A DNA stretch of 64,000 nt from Apostichopus japonicus (Eukaryota; Echinodermata; Holothuroidea; Aspidochirotida; Stichopodidae), in the NCBI RefSeq assembly GCF_037975245.1, contig NC_092579.1, positions 16,270,178-16,334,177 of the forward strand, read 5' to 3'. The position numbers and the translations under genes were made by a program. The notes beneath the pieces are model-generated. The model was not told the origin of the DNA. It did no database searches and saw only the letters and a program-made list of their open reading frames with translations. This document shows, in pieces, positions 37,107 to 47,937 of the stretch (positions are counted from its first letter, which is position 1; each line of letters starts with the position of its first letter).

Positions 37107-37717
37107 TTAAAGCCCAGTCACATCTCACCGGATTGCAATAACGGAGAGGGAACGAAGACAAAAAATGGCACTCCGTTGATGTACGTTAGTATCCGTTTAG
37201 TATGCGGTTCTCCTCCGTCCGTCTACGTTTCATTACCGGGAGAGTCCGGTTTGTCCGGTGTCGATTTTGAACATGCACAAAACTTGGAACGGACATCCAC
37301 CGAAAAATGTCTCCGTTATTTATTCGTTACTAATCCGTTAAGCTTCCGTTTTATCAGTTTCTCATGCGTTTTGTTCGTTCTGTATGCGTTTGGCATACTG
37401 TATTTCTCCGTTCGTCTCTGGTTATTGCTATTGCTCACCGGATCATTAACGGACAAAGAGCGGATGAAACGTAGAAGTACAGTACCTATACCGTATATTC
37501 GACGGACGCTAACGTAGAAATAACGGAAGTGCAAAGGAATAGAACTGACAATGAACAGATAGGTAACGTACGTTACACGGAAGAAACGGAAGAACTCAGG
37601 CCAGGAAAGTATAACAGACGGACATAGAACGGAGATGCAGCGTACCTCCACCTTGTCCACTCCAAGCGTCCCACGCCTCATTCTGCTCCTATAACCTCTA
37701 CCGTCAACACCTACATC

Positions 37718-38004
37718 ATGGACCCTTCAGAAAGATTCAAGCTTCAGACCACAGTGCCAGCTTTACAAGCACAGATGCTTATCATTGAAGCCAACATCAA
37801 GACCAATGAACAAGTCAAGAAGAGAAGGAAGAGACGTGCTCGGCGTAAATGCTTGTCTAGGGCCTTGCTAGGTTCACAGAGAAGACGGCAGTGTGGTCTT
37901 TATGACCAACTAATGCAGGAGCTGCGAATGGAAGACCAAAATCTTCCATCAACTTCATGAGGATGCCCCCTGATTTCGAGGCACTCCGGAGGCCCAGGTT
38001 TTAG
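37718..38004 (+). pseudogene. Harbinger-like transposase, N-terminal fragment with frameshift
   Basis: The 80-codon frame 37718-37960 is basic in the middle (KKRRKRRARRKC) and ends with GLYDQLMQELRMED. The next piece, INFMRMPPDFEALRR, is in another frame and stops at 38002-38004. L..LMQELR.ED followed by .NF.RM.PD.F is the conserved start of PIF/Harbinger transposases, so a frameshift lies near 37940. Everything downstream, including the catalytic residues, is deleted. Confidence 0.78.
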
Positions 38005-38073
38005 ACCGTTTCTTCCCCGTTGCTAGTCCGGTATGTTCGTTACTTTTCCGGTACTCCTACGTTTTGTATGTTC

Positions 38074-39328
38074 ATGGGCGGCGATCATGGGGGGGACGGG
38101 GGGGACATGTCCCCCCCAATATTTTAGGTGGGGGGGATATAGTATCTAATATCCCCCCCAATATTTGGTGGCATAGTTTTTTTTTAAGCATATGTTTTGT
38201 ATTTTTTTTATGATATCGCTAGTAATTTCAAAATAGAAAATGCTTAGATGCAACTTACAAGGCCTGGGAAGTGCCATTTCCAGCGATCTGGGATGCATTT
38301 TCGGCCAAATTTTTCTTTTGCGCTTCGCGCCAACTTATGGTGGCGCTACAATTAGAAAGTCTGGGTACAAGCTTTGCCCCTCCCTTGGCAAATTCCTCGC
38401 AAGGCGCCTGTCTAACCGTGTCACAATGTGTTACTCTATATGACCGAAAGTAGTTTTTACTTTTTTTTTCTCTCGAAATGAATAGCTAGACGGACCGCAT
38501 CCGTAATGAAATTTGGTTTGCATCTTGTGTATGAGTGTAAGTACGTAAAATCATCTATATGATCCACATCGATATGGGTTCACTGGGTTTCCATTTGGCC
38601 TGTTTCTTACAAGATTTCTAACCGCAGGTGCCTAGCCAAGGGCGGGAGGGGGTGAAGGGGAGACCGCCCTCCCCCCTCGATCATATTTTTTGGATATTTT
38701 CTATGATATCGAAGTTTTATAGTAGCCGTTATAAGAGGTTTTAATATTTGTACACCAATAATTTAACTGTGTCTGAATTTTCGAAAATTCCTTGACCAAC
38801 AATCTTCATCATACTTCCCTCTACTCGTGCAATTTTGACCGGTCTGTTAGGGGTTGAGGTTTTTTTTCCTATATTGGTTGTCCATTAGATGAAATTTTGT
38901 GCAACATTATGGGTATGTTTTGAAGTGAATTTATTATTCAAATTCTGAACAAATAATGGGCTTAAAACCTTGAAAAGTGGGGCTGACGGGTATTGTGGGG
39001 CGTTACGTAGAATTACCTACACAAGCAATGATCCACAGGAGATACAATGAGGTCGAACATGATGTGTGACTGGTGACAATCTTGAAAAAAGTTTATGAAT
39101 GAAAAAAAAAATCATTAGGAAAAAGTTGGTTCTCAGGCAAAAGTGTACATCTGGTTGGTCATTTTCAAGCCCGAGAAGTGCCATTTCCGGTGATCTGGGG
39201 GGCTATCAAAACCAAAAATTTTCTTGTACGCTGCGCGCCAACCAATGGTGGCGCTCCGCTTTGATAGTAATTCGCCCGCATCCAAGCAAATATCCCCCCC
39301 AATATTTGAAACAGATCGCCGCCCCTGT
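38074..39328. mobile_element. hAT-type element D nested in the Harbinger relic (1,255 bp)
   Basis: Flanking GTATGTTC at 38066-38073 and 39329-39336 is a perfect 8-bp TSD, and both flanks are Harbinger subterminal sequence. Ends GGGCGGCGATC and GATCGCCGCCCCTGT are inverted. The interior is composite: a copy related to MITE C (about 38165-38410, minus orientation), a ~200-bp unique segment bounded by TCTAACCG, then a segment from CAGGTGCCTAGCC (38626) that is inverted relative to 40.1-40.8 kb. No transposase is present. Confidence 0.82.
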
Positions 39329-39593
39329 GTATGTTCTTTATCCGTTGTAAATTCGTTACTATCCGTTGGTGTTCGTTAGTTCGTTCGTTGTTATTCCGTT
39401 GTTCATCCGTTGTTCGTCCGTTGCTGTCCGTCCCTTGTGCGTTTGTATTCCGTTTTCACCGTTGAACGTCCGGTACGTTGCAAACCCCAGATGCATACGC
39501 GACAACTTTTGCCAACGGAAATAACCGGATGACTGTTTTTCGCGCGTACTCTTGTCCGTTCGTGCAATCCGGTGAGATGTGACTGGGCCTTTA

Positions 39594-40134
39594 CCAAAGA
39601 TCATCACTGTAGTCTATATTCAGATAAATGAAGATAAATCTAAATCAACAGGCTAAGTAGGCCAAAATTGGATTTTTTTGAGAAAATACGTCAAATATAA
39701 AGTGTTTTTGGATGGATTTCACGAAGTGCAAGTTTTATTTTAATATATTTTTCAATTGTATTTGAATTAAGCAACCAATGTTGTCACTCGATCAAGAGAA
39801 ATCCTAATACAAACATGGTGTTGCAAAAGTTCCTTATACTGTCTGCAGCATTTTTTAAAGGAAATTCTTGTTCCGGGCCCTATGTCTTGAGGCGGGAATT
39901 TCTGGGAAGTGCTCCACTTCTGGAGGTGGGAACTGCCATAGTCTGAAAGGGACATAAAATATCTACAATTTAAGCTACATTTCAGGTAGTGCCAAGGAGG
40001 GGACTACTAAACACAATTTTGAAGTGCATTTCTTCCTTATGCCCTAAAGTCTATATGTGCATTGCGTGTATATGACGCCTACCTTGTGAACACTAAGGAA
40101 AACTTGAAGAGACCTTATTTTCGGTATAGGTGCA
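39594..40134. other. No feature recognised
   Basis: Non-coding sequence to the right of the Harbinger relic. Short frames on either strand show no family resemblance. Confidence 0.5.
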
Positions 40135-40835
40135 CAGGGGTATATCCAGGATTTTCTAATCCAGGGGGCGCAAATTACTATCTAAGCGGAGCGCAACCAT
40201 CGGTTGGCGTGCAGCGTTCAAGAAAATTTCTGGTTTTGATACCCCCCAGATCACCGGAAATGACACTTCTCGGGCTTGAAAATGACCAACCAGATGTACA
40301 CATTTGCCTGAGAACCAAGTATTTCCCAATAGTTTTTTTTTCCATTCATAACCTTTTTGAAGATTGTCACCAGTCACACATCATGTTCGACCTCATCGCA
40401 TCTCCTGTGCATCATTGCTTTTTGTAGGTGATTCTACGTCGCGGCCCACAATACCCGACAGCCCCACTTTTGAATGTTTTAAACCCATATTTTGTTCAGA
40501 ATTTCAAAATTCACATTTCTCGTGATTAAACTCACTTCAAAACATATATAACCATAATGTTGCACAAAATTTCATCTATGGACAACCAATATAGAAAAAC
40601 CTCCTTGAACCCCTAACAGACTGGTCAAAATTGCACAAGTAGAGGGAATTATGATGAAGAATGTTGGTCAGGAAATTTTCGAAAATTCAGACACAGTTAA
40701 TTTATTGGTGTACAAATATATTGAAACCTCCTATAACAGCTATTATAAAACTTTTGTTGAAGGAAATGAAAAAAATTCAAGATATTTCCAAAACCGAACA
40801 CTACACACATAGGTCAAGGAGGCCGGGGGGGGGGG
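40135..40835. mobile_element. hAT-like non-autonomous element, related to the right half of element D
   Basis: From CAGGGGTATATCC at 40135 the sequence is inverted relative to 38690-39290 over some 600 bp. Shared landmarks include the core at 40177-40279, the tract ACATCATGTTCGACCTCATC, and TTGCACAAAATTTCATC. The right end is unclear, lying near a G-run at 40825-40836, and no TSD was found. Confidence 0.65.
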
Positions 40836-41271
40836 CCTAACGAAATATTTCTTTCTGAAAATTCGGGCAATATGCTGAGAATTTTCGGGCACCTAAATTA
40901 TCTCCTTGGTAATTAAAATAAAGTTCTAAGCTTGGCCAACTAATTTGCCATTACTTATGTAAAAGAGAGTTTTGACATAATTGGACCTCCATGCTTTTTC
41001 TCCATCTACATAGGGACAATTCGTTGTTTATATGAGCATCCCGCGGTATATTGCGCAACTTTCAGTGACCGTACGGTACATGATGGCATGCGATGTAATA
41101 ACTGATGCTTGCTTATATGACATTAACATGTTGAACACGCACCAAGCGTGCGAAAATGTCGGTTATATTTGTAGGGCAAGCATAGACAGTTTTGTGGTTG
41201 TTCATCCTGGAAAGCCATTTTCATGCTCACTGATATGATGTGATATCTGATGTTTGATTTACAAATGCGAA

Positions 41272-41490
41272 TAGGCGCGTAGCGAATAATTTGCCAAGGG
41301 AGGGGCGAAGCCTGTAGGCAAAATCTAAGCGTAGCGCCACCACGAGTTGGCGCGAAGCGTACAAGAAAATTTTGGCCGAAAATGCCTCCAAGATTGCTGG
41401 AAATGACACTTCCCATGCCTTGTAAGTTGCATCTAAGCATTTTCTATTTCGGATTTACTAGCGATATCATAAAAAAAAATATGCTTGAGG
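41272..41490. mobile_element. MITE C relative, right end eroded
   Basis: AGGCGCGTAGCGAATAATTTG resembles the left end of MITE C. The shared core (41321-41425), TGTAAGTTGCATC and ACTAGCGATATCATAAAA follow in the same order. A G-run begins at 41490, and the expected right inverted repeat cannot be recognised. Confidence 0.7.
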
Positions 41491-41815
41491 GGGGGGGGGG
41501 GCGGCGGTCGCCCCATTCCCGAAATGCGTCATGTTCCCCGACGACTTGGTCGAGTTCTAAACCAGCCACAGTTGGTTTCATAGCACAATTGTTTAAGGCG
41601 TCCATACAGACACACGCGTTATGATAAACCATATATAGTATATATATGGTCATTTTCACAATCAGTGTTTTTGTCAGAGCCTGTACTTTCTGGTGGAAGG
41701 TATTTTCCAGTTCTTATTTGGTTGATACTATCAACAAGTGTCCAAACTAAACTGCAATTGTGTTCCCCAGGTTTCCTTCCTTTCCTTCGCCAAGGACCGG
41801 TGGCTAGATTTTGTC

Positions 41816-42795
41816 GTTTCGGAGGTGACATTTTCTGTTAACAATTGGTACCTAAGTTTGACTGCAACTAAGTTCTAGTTAAGCAGGGTAAATTTTGTTA
41901 AGTAAGGTTGCATTTTTACAATAACTAATGTGTTTAATATCTGGGCCCTAAAAAAAATTTCATTTGGAATTCTTAAAAATATTGTGTAAATTTCAAATTT
42001 AATGTTAACTTTTCTGTTAACTTTTCTTTTCCGTCACCTCCGAAACAAAGCATTCTTCAGCCCAAGATTTATGTAAACAATAGCATAGCCATTTTGAACT
42101 TATTAAAATATACCTCACCCCCAAACTTAATACTTGAGTAAAAGTTGTGACAACATGACCAGTCGTTTTAATTTCTGGGAGATTCTTAACTTTCCGTTAA
42201 CATGCCTCACCTCCGAAACACCTTGTCACCTCCGAAACAGGTTAGTTGGAAATTTGATCTCTACTTATCCAATAAACATCTTCCTTGGCTAAAACTCATA
42301 TTACAGTAATTCTGTAGAGGTGTAACAACCAGTATGATAATATCTTTTAACAGGTCCTTTATTAATTATGTTAAATTTAATTAAACTGTAAATTAATGTT
42401 TCAGAGGTGACACAATATTGTTAACACTACATTTTTTACATTTCTGCTGTTTGTGTACCATCATATGCTAATGGATGACTTGATCTCCCTTAGAAAACAC
42501 TGTCACAACCTGAAGAATGTATAAATGAAACTCTCACATGCACAGTTGATGAATAAATGACAAATATGTGTTTTTTTGCCACTTTTTCCCCTTTCTGGAC
42601 AAGAGATAGAGTGCCATTGCTAACATTAGTGCTATTAATAAACTGGAATGAACTGATTGATTAGTAAAGAAGTTCTGTTCATAAAAGATCACAATCACCA
42701 AACATGCAGTTTTTAAAACTTTATTAACATCGGACAAATTTATCAGATATTAGCTCAATCTGCCTGTGGTCTTTGCTATTGTTTCGGAGGTGACA
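41816..42795. repeat. Cluster of six GTTTCGGAGGTGACA motifs in both orientations
   Basis: Plus-orientation copies lie at 41816-41830, 42398-42412 (one mismatch) and 42781-42795. Minus-orientation copies (CACCTCCGAAAC) are at 42033-42046, 42206-42220 and 42224-42240. Most have GTTAAC or GTTTAC within ~20 bp. Nothing else in this AT-rich kilobase is repeated. The pattern resembles subterminal protein-binding sites of a DNA transposon, but I see no ends and no transposase, so the function is open. Confidence 0.65.
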
Positions 42796-43250
42796 TTGAT
42801 TGTTTACATGTAATATACTGAACAGCTCTCCCTTTATTCGAGCATATTTCTGAAATATTCTACTAGTGCATACATTTGTGCTGCAGTTGTACGTTACCTT
42901 CTGTGAGTTCTTCAGTGCTGTTGAGTACATGTTCACAGGTTTAATTTTGCACCATGTTGACCTGTACCTGTAACGGCTGATTCACAATTTCTATGCATAA
43001 AATATATTCATTGATATTTAAACCTGTTCGTATTTATAATTTGTAAGCTCGGCAGCAATCTTGTGCAATCTTGCATGGCAAATATTCCCAGATGCGGAAT
43101 TCTTCCCATTACAGTACCGCACAATGGTTAGTTTAAATTGTTTTTGTGTAAGAGGCCAAGACGTCTCTCACTGGGCAATTATTCCTTACAGACTGCACAG
43201 TCTTTGTGCAGATAGGCCGACAATGCATGTCGCTTAGACACGATTTACTA

Positions 43251-43654
43251 CAGGGTTGTCCAACCTACGGCCCGCGGGCCACAGTCCGGCCCGCCGCAGG
43301 GTTGCGTCCGGCCCGCCAGAGATGCTCTACGGTGCGAAATTCTGGTGTCCAGATTTATTGATAACAGTTTGAAGCTAGATCAGCAATCAATCAAACCTTC
43401 TGGGTAAAAACAAATGCATACAGGTCAGTTTGTGTGACACTCTCAGTGGCCGGGGGGGGGGGGGGGCGGCTAGACTTTATTCATCTGTTTTATCAGGAAG
43501 GAAATAAATCAGTGCGCTACGCGCGCAATGCTCATATTTTGTTGCCTTGGGCTTCGGGCAAAAAATCGAAAAATCGAGCGTAGGGTTCATGCGACCCCTC
43601 CTTCATCATAATCATTCCATGTGGCCCTCCTCTGAAAAAGGTTGGACAACCCTG
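43251..43654. mobile_element. hAT-type MITE E1, CAGGGTTGTCC family (404 bp)
   Basis: Ends CAGGGTTGTCCAACCT and GGTTGGACAACCCTG are inverted repeats. TSD ATTTACTA is perfect at 43243-43250 and 43655-43662. CAGGGTTGTCCAACCT ends are characteristic of a widespread hAT group. The interior is GC-rich at the left (GGCCCGCGGGCC) with a G-run near 43450. Confidence 0.92.
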
Positions 43655-43662
43655 ATTTACTA

Positions 43663-44234
43663 TCTTTGACACACCTCATTCAAGTGAAGTGAATGTCCTC
43701 ATATGCTGAAGGAATAGCTGTAACTTAAGATGGCCTTAACTGAGCCGATATTTGTAAGAGTCCAAAGAGGTACGTTAATTTATGTTATGGTTTAGATGTA
43801 AGTTTTACCCCGGACCTAAAGGCTTTTTCCTGTCCAATTGTATATGTATTCGATCGAATGTGCACTTTTTAGTTGTTTGTATAATTATTATTTGTATTTG
43901 TAGTTTTCACGAAGGTAAACAAAGAAACGAAGACGAATAAATAAAGAGCAACCTTCCGTAAAAGACTCGGTCTTTTTTTGACGGCTACAGTTACAGTACA
44001 TTAATTTGCATGATTCCCACAATTACCACGGAGGGCTCTACTATTTGGTCCAGGTAAATATCGTACAAAAGTTCAGAATATTTGTTTACAAAATGTAGAC
44101 CTGCTTCTGTAACATTTGCAGCAAAAACAAATCTTATTGCTTATTTAATGAGCTGTTGTTATCACAGCAAATTGTCTGAAAAGAGATTTCCCAAAAATAC
44201 ATAAAATTTGGACAGGGAATTCCCCTCCCTTTTC
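43663..44234. other. No feature recognised
   Basis: Non-coding AT-rich sequence between two MITEs. Confidence 0.5.
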
Positions 44235-44238
44235 TTAA

Positions 44239-44582
44239 AGGGTGTAAAGACTGGTGCAAAAAGAAACGTCTAATGCCAGTTATTTGACCTAGTTTCGAAT
44301 GAGGTGTAACAGAAGTGTTAAACACCACCATCGATCCCAGAAAATACACACACAGCTTGCTACCGTCGGTAATTAGACACTATTGTTCAGTCAGTATACA
44401 TACAGCTGCGGTCAATACCCACAGCACTGTATACAAACGATACAGCGATGGACATCTCAGGTATCACGTTACATTACTGTCTGCATTTTGTAGCGACACG
44501 AACAAAACGTCACTTGCAAGCAACAGAAAGTTAACTTTTTCAGATTGCCGCATGCGGTTTGGGGCGAGTCTTCAATGCCTTT
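44239..44582. mobile_element. TTAA-type MITE F1 (right end eroded)
   Basis: The left end AGGGTGTAAAGACTGG is preceded by TTAA (44235-44238). The right end reads GGGGCGAGTCTTCAATGCC followed by TTTTAG, a damaged TTAA. The interior is inverted relative to F2 at 46120-46349 (TATCACGTTACATTACTGTC and GACATCTCAGG are shared). TTAA targets are used by piggyBac and Kolobok elements; I cannot decide which. Confidence 0.75.
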
Positions 44583-44888
44583 TAGTGAAGGGTGGCGTAA
44601 CAATGCTCTAACCAGAGTAGGCCTACAAATTAGTCAACGGGATTTTACTGTGTGATTTCTTTCCCATATAGTTAACTCAATGGAGAAGTCCCATTGACTT
44701 ACTGTGTGGCAGTAAAAACAATGTCGAAGAGCAAATTCCTTGCGAAGGAATAATAAAGAAAGATCTCAACGACATTCATGTTTTGTACTGTATGTATAAT
44801 AGATAGAAAAAAATCGCCCAATCAGGCAACTGCATTGCAAAGGAAGAATCAAACAGAACCTCTAAGAGATTTTTGGGTTACTCTATAG

Positions 44889-45282
44889 CAGGGTTGTCCA
44901 ACCTTTTGCAGAGGAGGGCCACATGGAATGATTATGATGAAGGAGGGGGCCGCATGAACCCTACGCTCGATTTTTCAATTTTTTTGCCCGAAGCCCAAGG
45001 CAACAAAACGTGAGCACTGCGCACGGAGCGCACTGATTCATTTTCCTTCCTGTTAAAACAGATGAATAAAGTCCAGCCCCCCCCCCCCCCCCGCTGAGAG
45101 TGCCACACAAACTGACCTGTATGCAGTTTTTTGGACCAAGAGGGTTCGAATTAAACAGCTTCAAATTATTATCAATAAATCTGCTCACTAAAATTTCGCA
45201 CCGTAGAGCATCTCTGGCGGGCCAGACGCAACCCTGCGGCGGGCCGGACTGTGGCCCGCGGGCCGTAGGTTGGACAACCCTG
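44889..45282. mobile_element. hAT-type MITE E2, inverted relative to E1 (394 bp)
   Basis: Same CAGGGTTGTCC ends and the same interior as E1, read on the opposite strand. Perfect TSD CTCTATAG at 44881-44888 and 45283-45290. Different TSDs show that E1 and E2 are independent insertions. Confidence 0.92.
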
Positions 45283-45290
45283 CTCTATAG

Positions 45291-45890
45291 TGTAACTTAT
45301 TGTACTACTTGCAATGTACAGGGCACTGGCGGCAAAACATAAAGAGCATGAAGGCAAACATTGCTCTTGGCAAGGCGGAAATTCAGGGGCACCTGGGCAA
45401 ACAGCAAGGGCATGACGGCTTTTTGCCGTTGGTCATGTCAACTGAAGCCCTGGGTTTGTAATATAATGAATTTCTCCAATGCTCAAAAACAAAGCTGATA
45501 TGGTGATGTCACTGCCTCTGTGCAGACCTATCAAAAATGGCCAATTTGCTTGATGTGACCAATGAGTCATGTAATGTTATTTGAGACCACAAAAATCTTA
45601 CAACTTCTTGTGTATTTTGCCTTGGTTCTGAGGCACCAGTTTTGATCATCTGTGTGTTAAACATATCCATTTCATTATGTGACTATCACTTTAAGCAACT
45701 GAACAATTAAACCTCGGAACAAAGACGTGATGGGCCAGTGTTCCATTTCTCATTATACAAATGTCATTGTTACAGGTTCAGAGTAAGTGTAAAACAACTA
45801 CTAAGACCCTTTATGAAATTCAAAAATTGAATTTTATCTGGTAGGTTTCTTCTTATAATTTATACAATTTGTTTTAACTTCTTTACACAG
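45291..45890. other. No feature recognised
   Basis: Non-coding sequence. It ends in a splice-acceptor-like TTCTTTACACAG before the exon remnant below. Confidence 0.45.
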
Positions 45891-46099
45891 TGGATGTACT
45901 ATCAATGCATTCTTGGGAAAGAACACCCCAGCCATGAAGGAGGGGCATATCTTCTGGCACTTGGACCTACCAAAAGAAGCATTTCAGAGTACTTCATTGT
46001 TGCAGACCACATCGCCCTACCCTGTTCTGCACTCACATGATGCCTTGGGAGCATTTGATGCACTCTTTAAGAGCCATATTGTGTTTGGCCTTCACCACA
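45891..46099 (+). pseudogene. Exon remnant of a multi-copy gene family
   Basis: TTCTTTACACAG precedes and CA|GTAAGC follows, as expected for exon borders. One frame reads AYLLALGPTKRSISEYFIVADHIALP; after a shift near 46030 another reads DALGAFDALFKSHIVFGLHH. A YF/Y-V-x-D stretch followed by FDxLFKxHxVFG is familiar from uncharacterised multi-copy invertebrate proteins. The need for two frames makes this a pseudogene fragment; the function is unknown. Confidence 0.45.
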
Positions 46100-46119
46100 G
46101 TAAGCATGCATCTCCTTAA

Positions 46120-46349
46120 AGGCATTTAACACTCGCCCCAAACCGAGTGCCGTCCTCTGAAAAAGTTCCGTCACTTGCAAGTGAAGTTTTTTTCTCGACG
46201 CTACAAAATGCAGACAGTAATGAAACGTGATACCTTGTTATCTTTTATCTCGACCTGAGATGTCCATCTCTGCTATGTACACTGTGTTGTGGAAACTATT
46301 TCAGATTACCGGCATCAGACATTTCTTTGTGCGCGAGTCTTCACTCCCT
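46120..46349. mobile_element. TTAA-type MITE F2 (230 bp)
   Basis: TTAA flanks at 46116-46119 and 46350-46353. Ends AGGCATTTAACACTCGC and GCGAGTCTTCACTCCCT are inverted repeats with mismatches. Inverted copy of F1. It sits just downstream of the exon remnant. Confidence 0.82.
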
Positions 46350-46448
46350 TTAAGTTTTGGACATTTCTACAAACAGACTCTATGAAATAGATATCACTTA
46401 TACCCAACAGACCCCACATGTGAGGACGCTTAGATCTAAATTGCAAGA

Positions 46449-47385
46449 ATGAGTTGTTTCAAATGCAAAGCTTATCTTGGTAGTGTACCCTACTTACTCA
46501 TGGACATGAGGTTACAACTTGGATGTTATGATGGGCAGAATCTATTGCTGAAATGTTGCCAAGGGGCATGTTGTCGGACACTTTTCTCATTTAGTGAATT
46601 GAGGAAGCATATTTAAGCATGCTCCATTTTCATTACCAAATTGACCCAGGAATAAAAGGGAACATAATTTGGAGGATGATGTTGAACATATTGATTATGA
46701 TGATAATGTGGAGGGTGATGAACTTGCTACCTTTGTAATCCTTTCCCCTCAGGAACTTCAGACTCAGGCAGCAGGCTATGTATGATGTCTGCAAGCTCAA
46801 AGGTTATTAAAATACTCTAAACCAAATAGTCAATTCAGTGGATTGAATGTTATTGGTGAAATCACTGGTATTGTACAAGCTGACCTTCGAAGAGCATGAA
46901 TTGGAAAAAGACTATATAATGTTTACAATGATATCAAAACACACTTAGACAGCTATAGAGTCTATCAAATCTGTGCCATGAACTTTACTCTGACTTCAAG
47001 CAAAATCAACAATACTTACAGTATTGTAATGCTCTCCAGTTCCATTTTTTTTATGATGACTTTGAGACAGTGAATCCACTATTATCAACTTCATCTATTC
47101 ACAAGGTGCATTAAAATTTGCTTTAAAATATCTACCTCTTAGGTGTAATTCTATTTGAATAACATCCAATGTTCTGCCCTTTGTCCCACAGAAGATATAA
47201 ATAAATGTGGGTTTGGTCCAATTCTCAAACACATAATCAAAGATATAAATGACCTGCCTGAGCATGGTATTCCACTCAGTTTAGTGCAGACAATCTTGGT
47301 GCTAACTCAATTTTGGTTTTGTAGAGAGTTCGTTGGTAAATCATTATTTGCCGCCTTTGTTTGACCAGTCGTGAAGATGCACAAC
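46449..47385 (+). pseudogene. Decayed gene with C2H2-like start and DDFETVNPL domain
   Basis: ATG at 46449 opens FKCKAYLGSVPYLLMDM, with Cys residues and LRKHI, like a zinc-finger N-terminus, ending at a stop near 46614. About 450 bp on, FYDDFETVNPLLSTSSIHKV and then, in shifting frames, DINKCGFGPILKHIIKDIND (from about 47190) and ADNLGANSILVL follow. This order occurs in a multi-copy family of uncharacterised invertebrate proteins. Stops and frame changes are frequent, so this is an old pseudogene. Its biochemical role is unknown. Confidence 0.5.
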
Positions 47386-47540
47386 TACTTTACAGTGAGA
47401 ATAACATGCAAATGTACGATGGCCCTAATGGCCATAGTGAAAAAAAAAAATAAAAGTAAAAAAAAAAAAAAATCAAGTGAAGAATTGATAAGTGAAAAAA
47501 AAAATTGACAAGTGAAAGAAAAAAAATTCCAACCAAAGAA

Positions 47541-47937
47541 TTAATCTGTCGTAACAGATTATTTATTCTGTCGTAACATTATTTAATCTGTCGTAACAGA
47601 TTATTTAATCTGTCGTAACAGATTACTTAATCTGTCGTAACAGATTACTTAATCTGTCGTAACAGATTACTTAATCTGTCATAACAGATTATTTAATCTG
47701 TCGTAACAGATTATTAATCTGTCGTAACAGATTATCTAATCATTCGTAACAGATTACTTAATCTGTCGTAACAGATCACTTAATCTGTCGTAACAGATTA
47801 CTTAATCTGTCGTAACAGATCACTTAATCTGTCGTAACAGATCACTTAATCTGTCGTAACAGATCATTTAATCTGTCGTAACAGATCATTTAATCTGTCG
47901 TAACAGATTATTTTAACTGTCGTAACAGATTAATCAC
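47541..47937. repeat. 18-copy 22-bp palindromic satellite
   Basis: The unit is AATCTGTCGTAACAGATTACTT. Its arms AATCTGT and ACAGATT are exact complements around a CGTA loop, so each unit can form its own hairpin. I count 18 units. Variants are GATCA for GATTA toward the right, CATAAC in unit 7, and a damaged arm in units 2, 10 and 18. An A-rich stretch (about 47440-47530) precedes it. Confidence 0.9.

Larger units (their letters stand above)
37110..39590 (+). mobile_element. PIF/Harbinger-type DNA transposon relic (2,481 bp with nested hAT)
   Basis: Terminal inverted repeats of ~28 bp (AAGCCCAGTCACATCTCACC at the left; GGTGAGATGTGACTGGGCCT at the right) are flanked by TTA (37107-37109 and 39591-39593), the 3-bp TSD typical of PIF/Harbinger. 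Inside is the N-terminal part of a Harbinger-like transposase. Subterminal regions on both sides are crowded with TCCGTT/AACGGA hexamers, possibly protein-binding sites. Without the nested hAT the element is about 1.2 kb and lacks the DDE domain. Confidence 0.85.

Noticed and set aside
37092-37517. 141-codon frame at the left end of the Harbinger relic
   Set aside because: It starts outside the element and runs through the terminal inverted repeat and subterminal words; no protein resemblance.
47541-47937. CRISPR-like array
   Set aside because: There are no spacers; the whole 22-bp unit repeats, and the context is eukaryotic.
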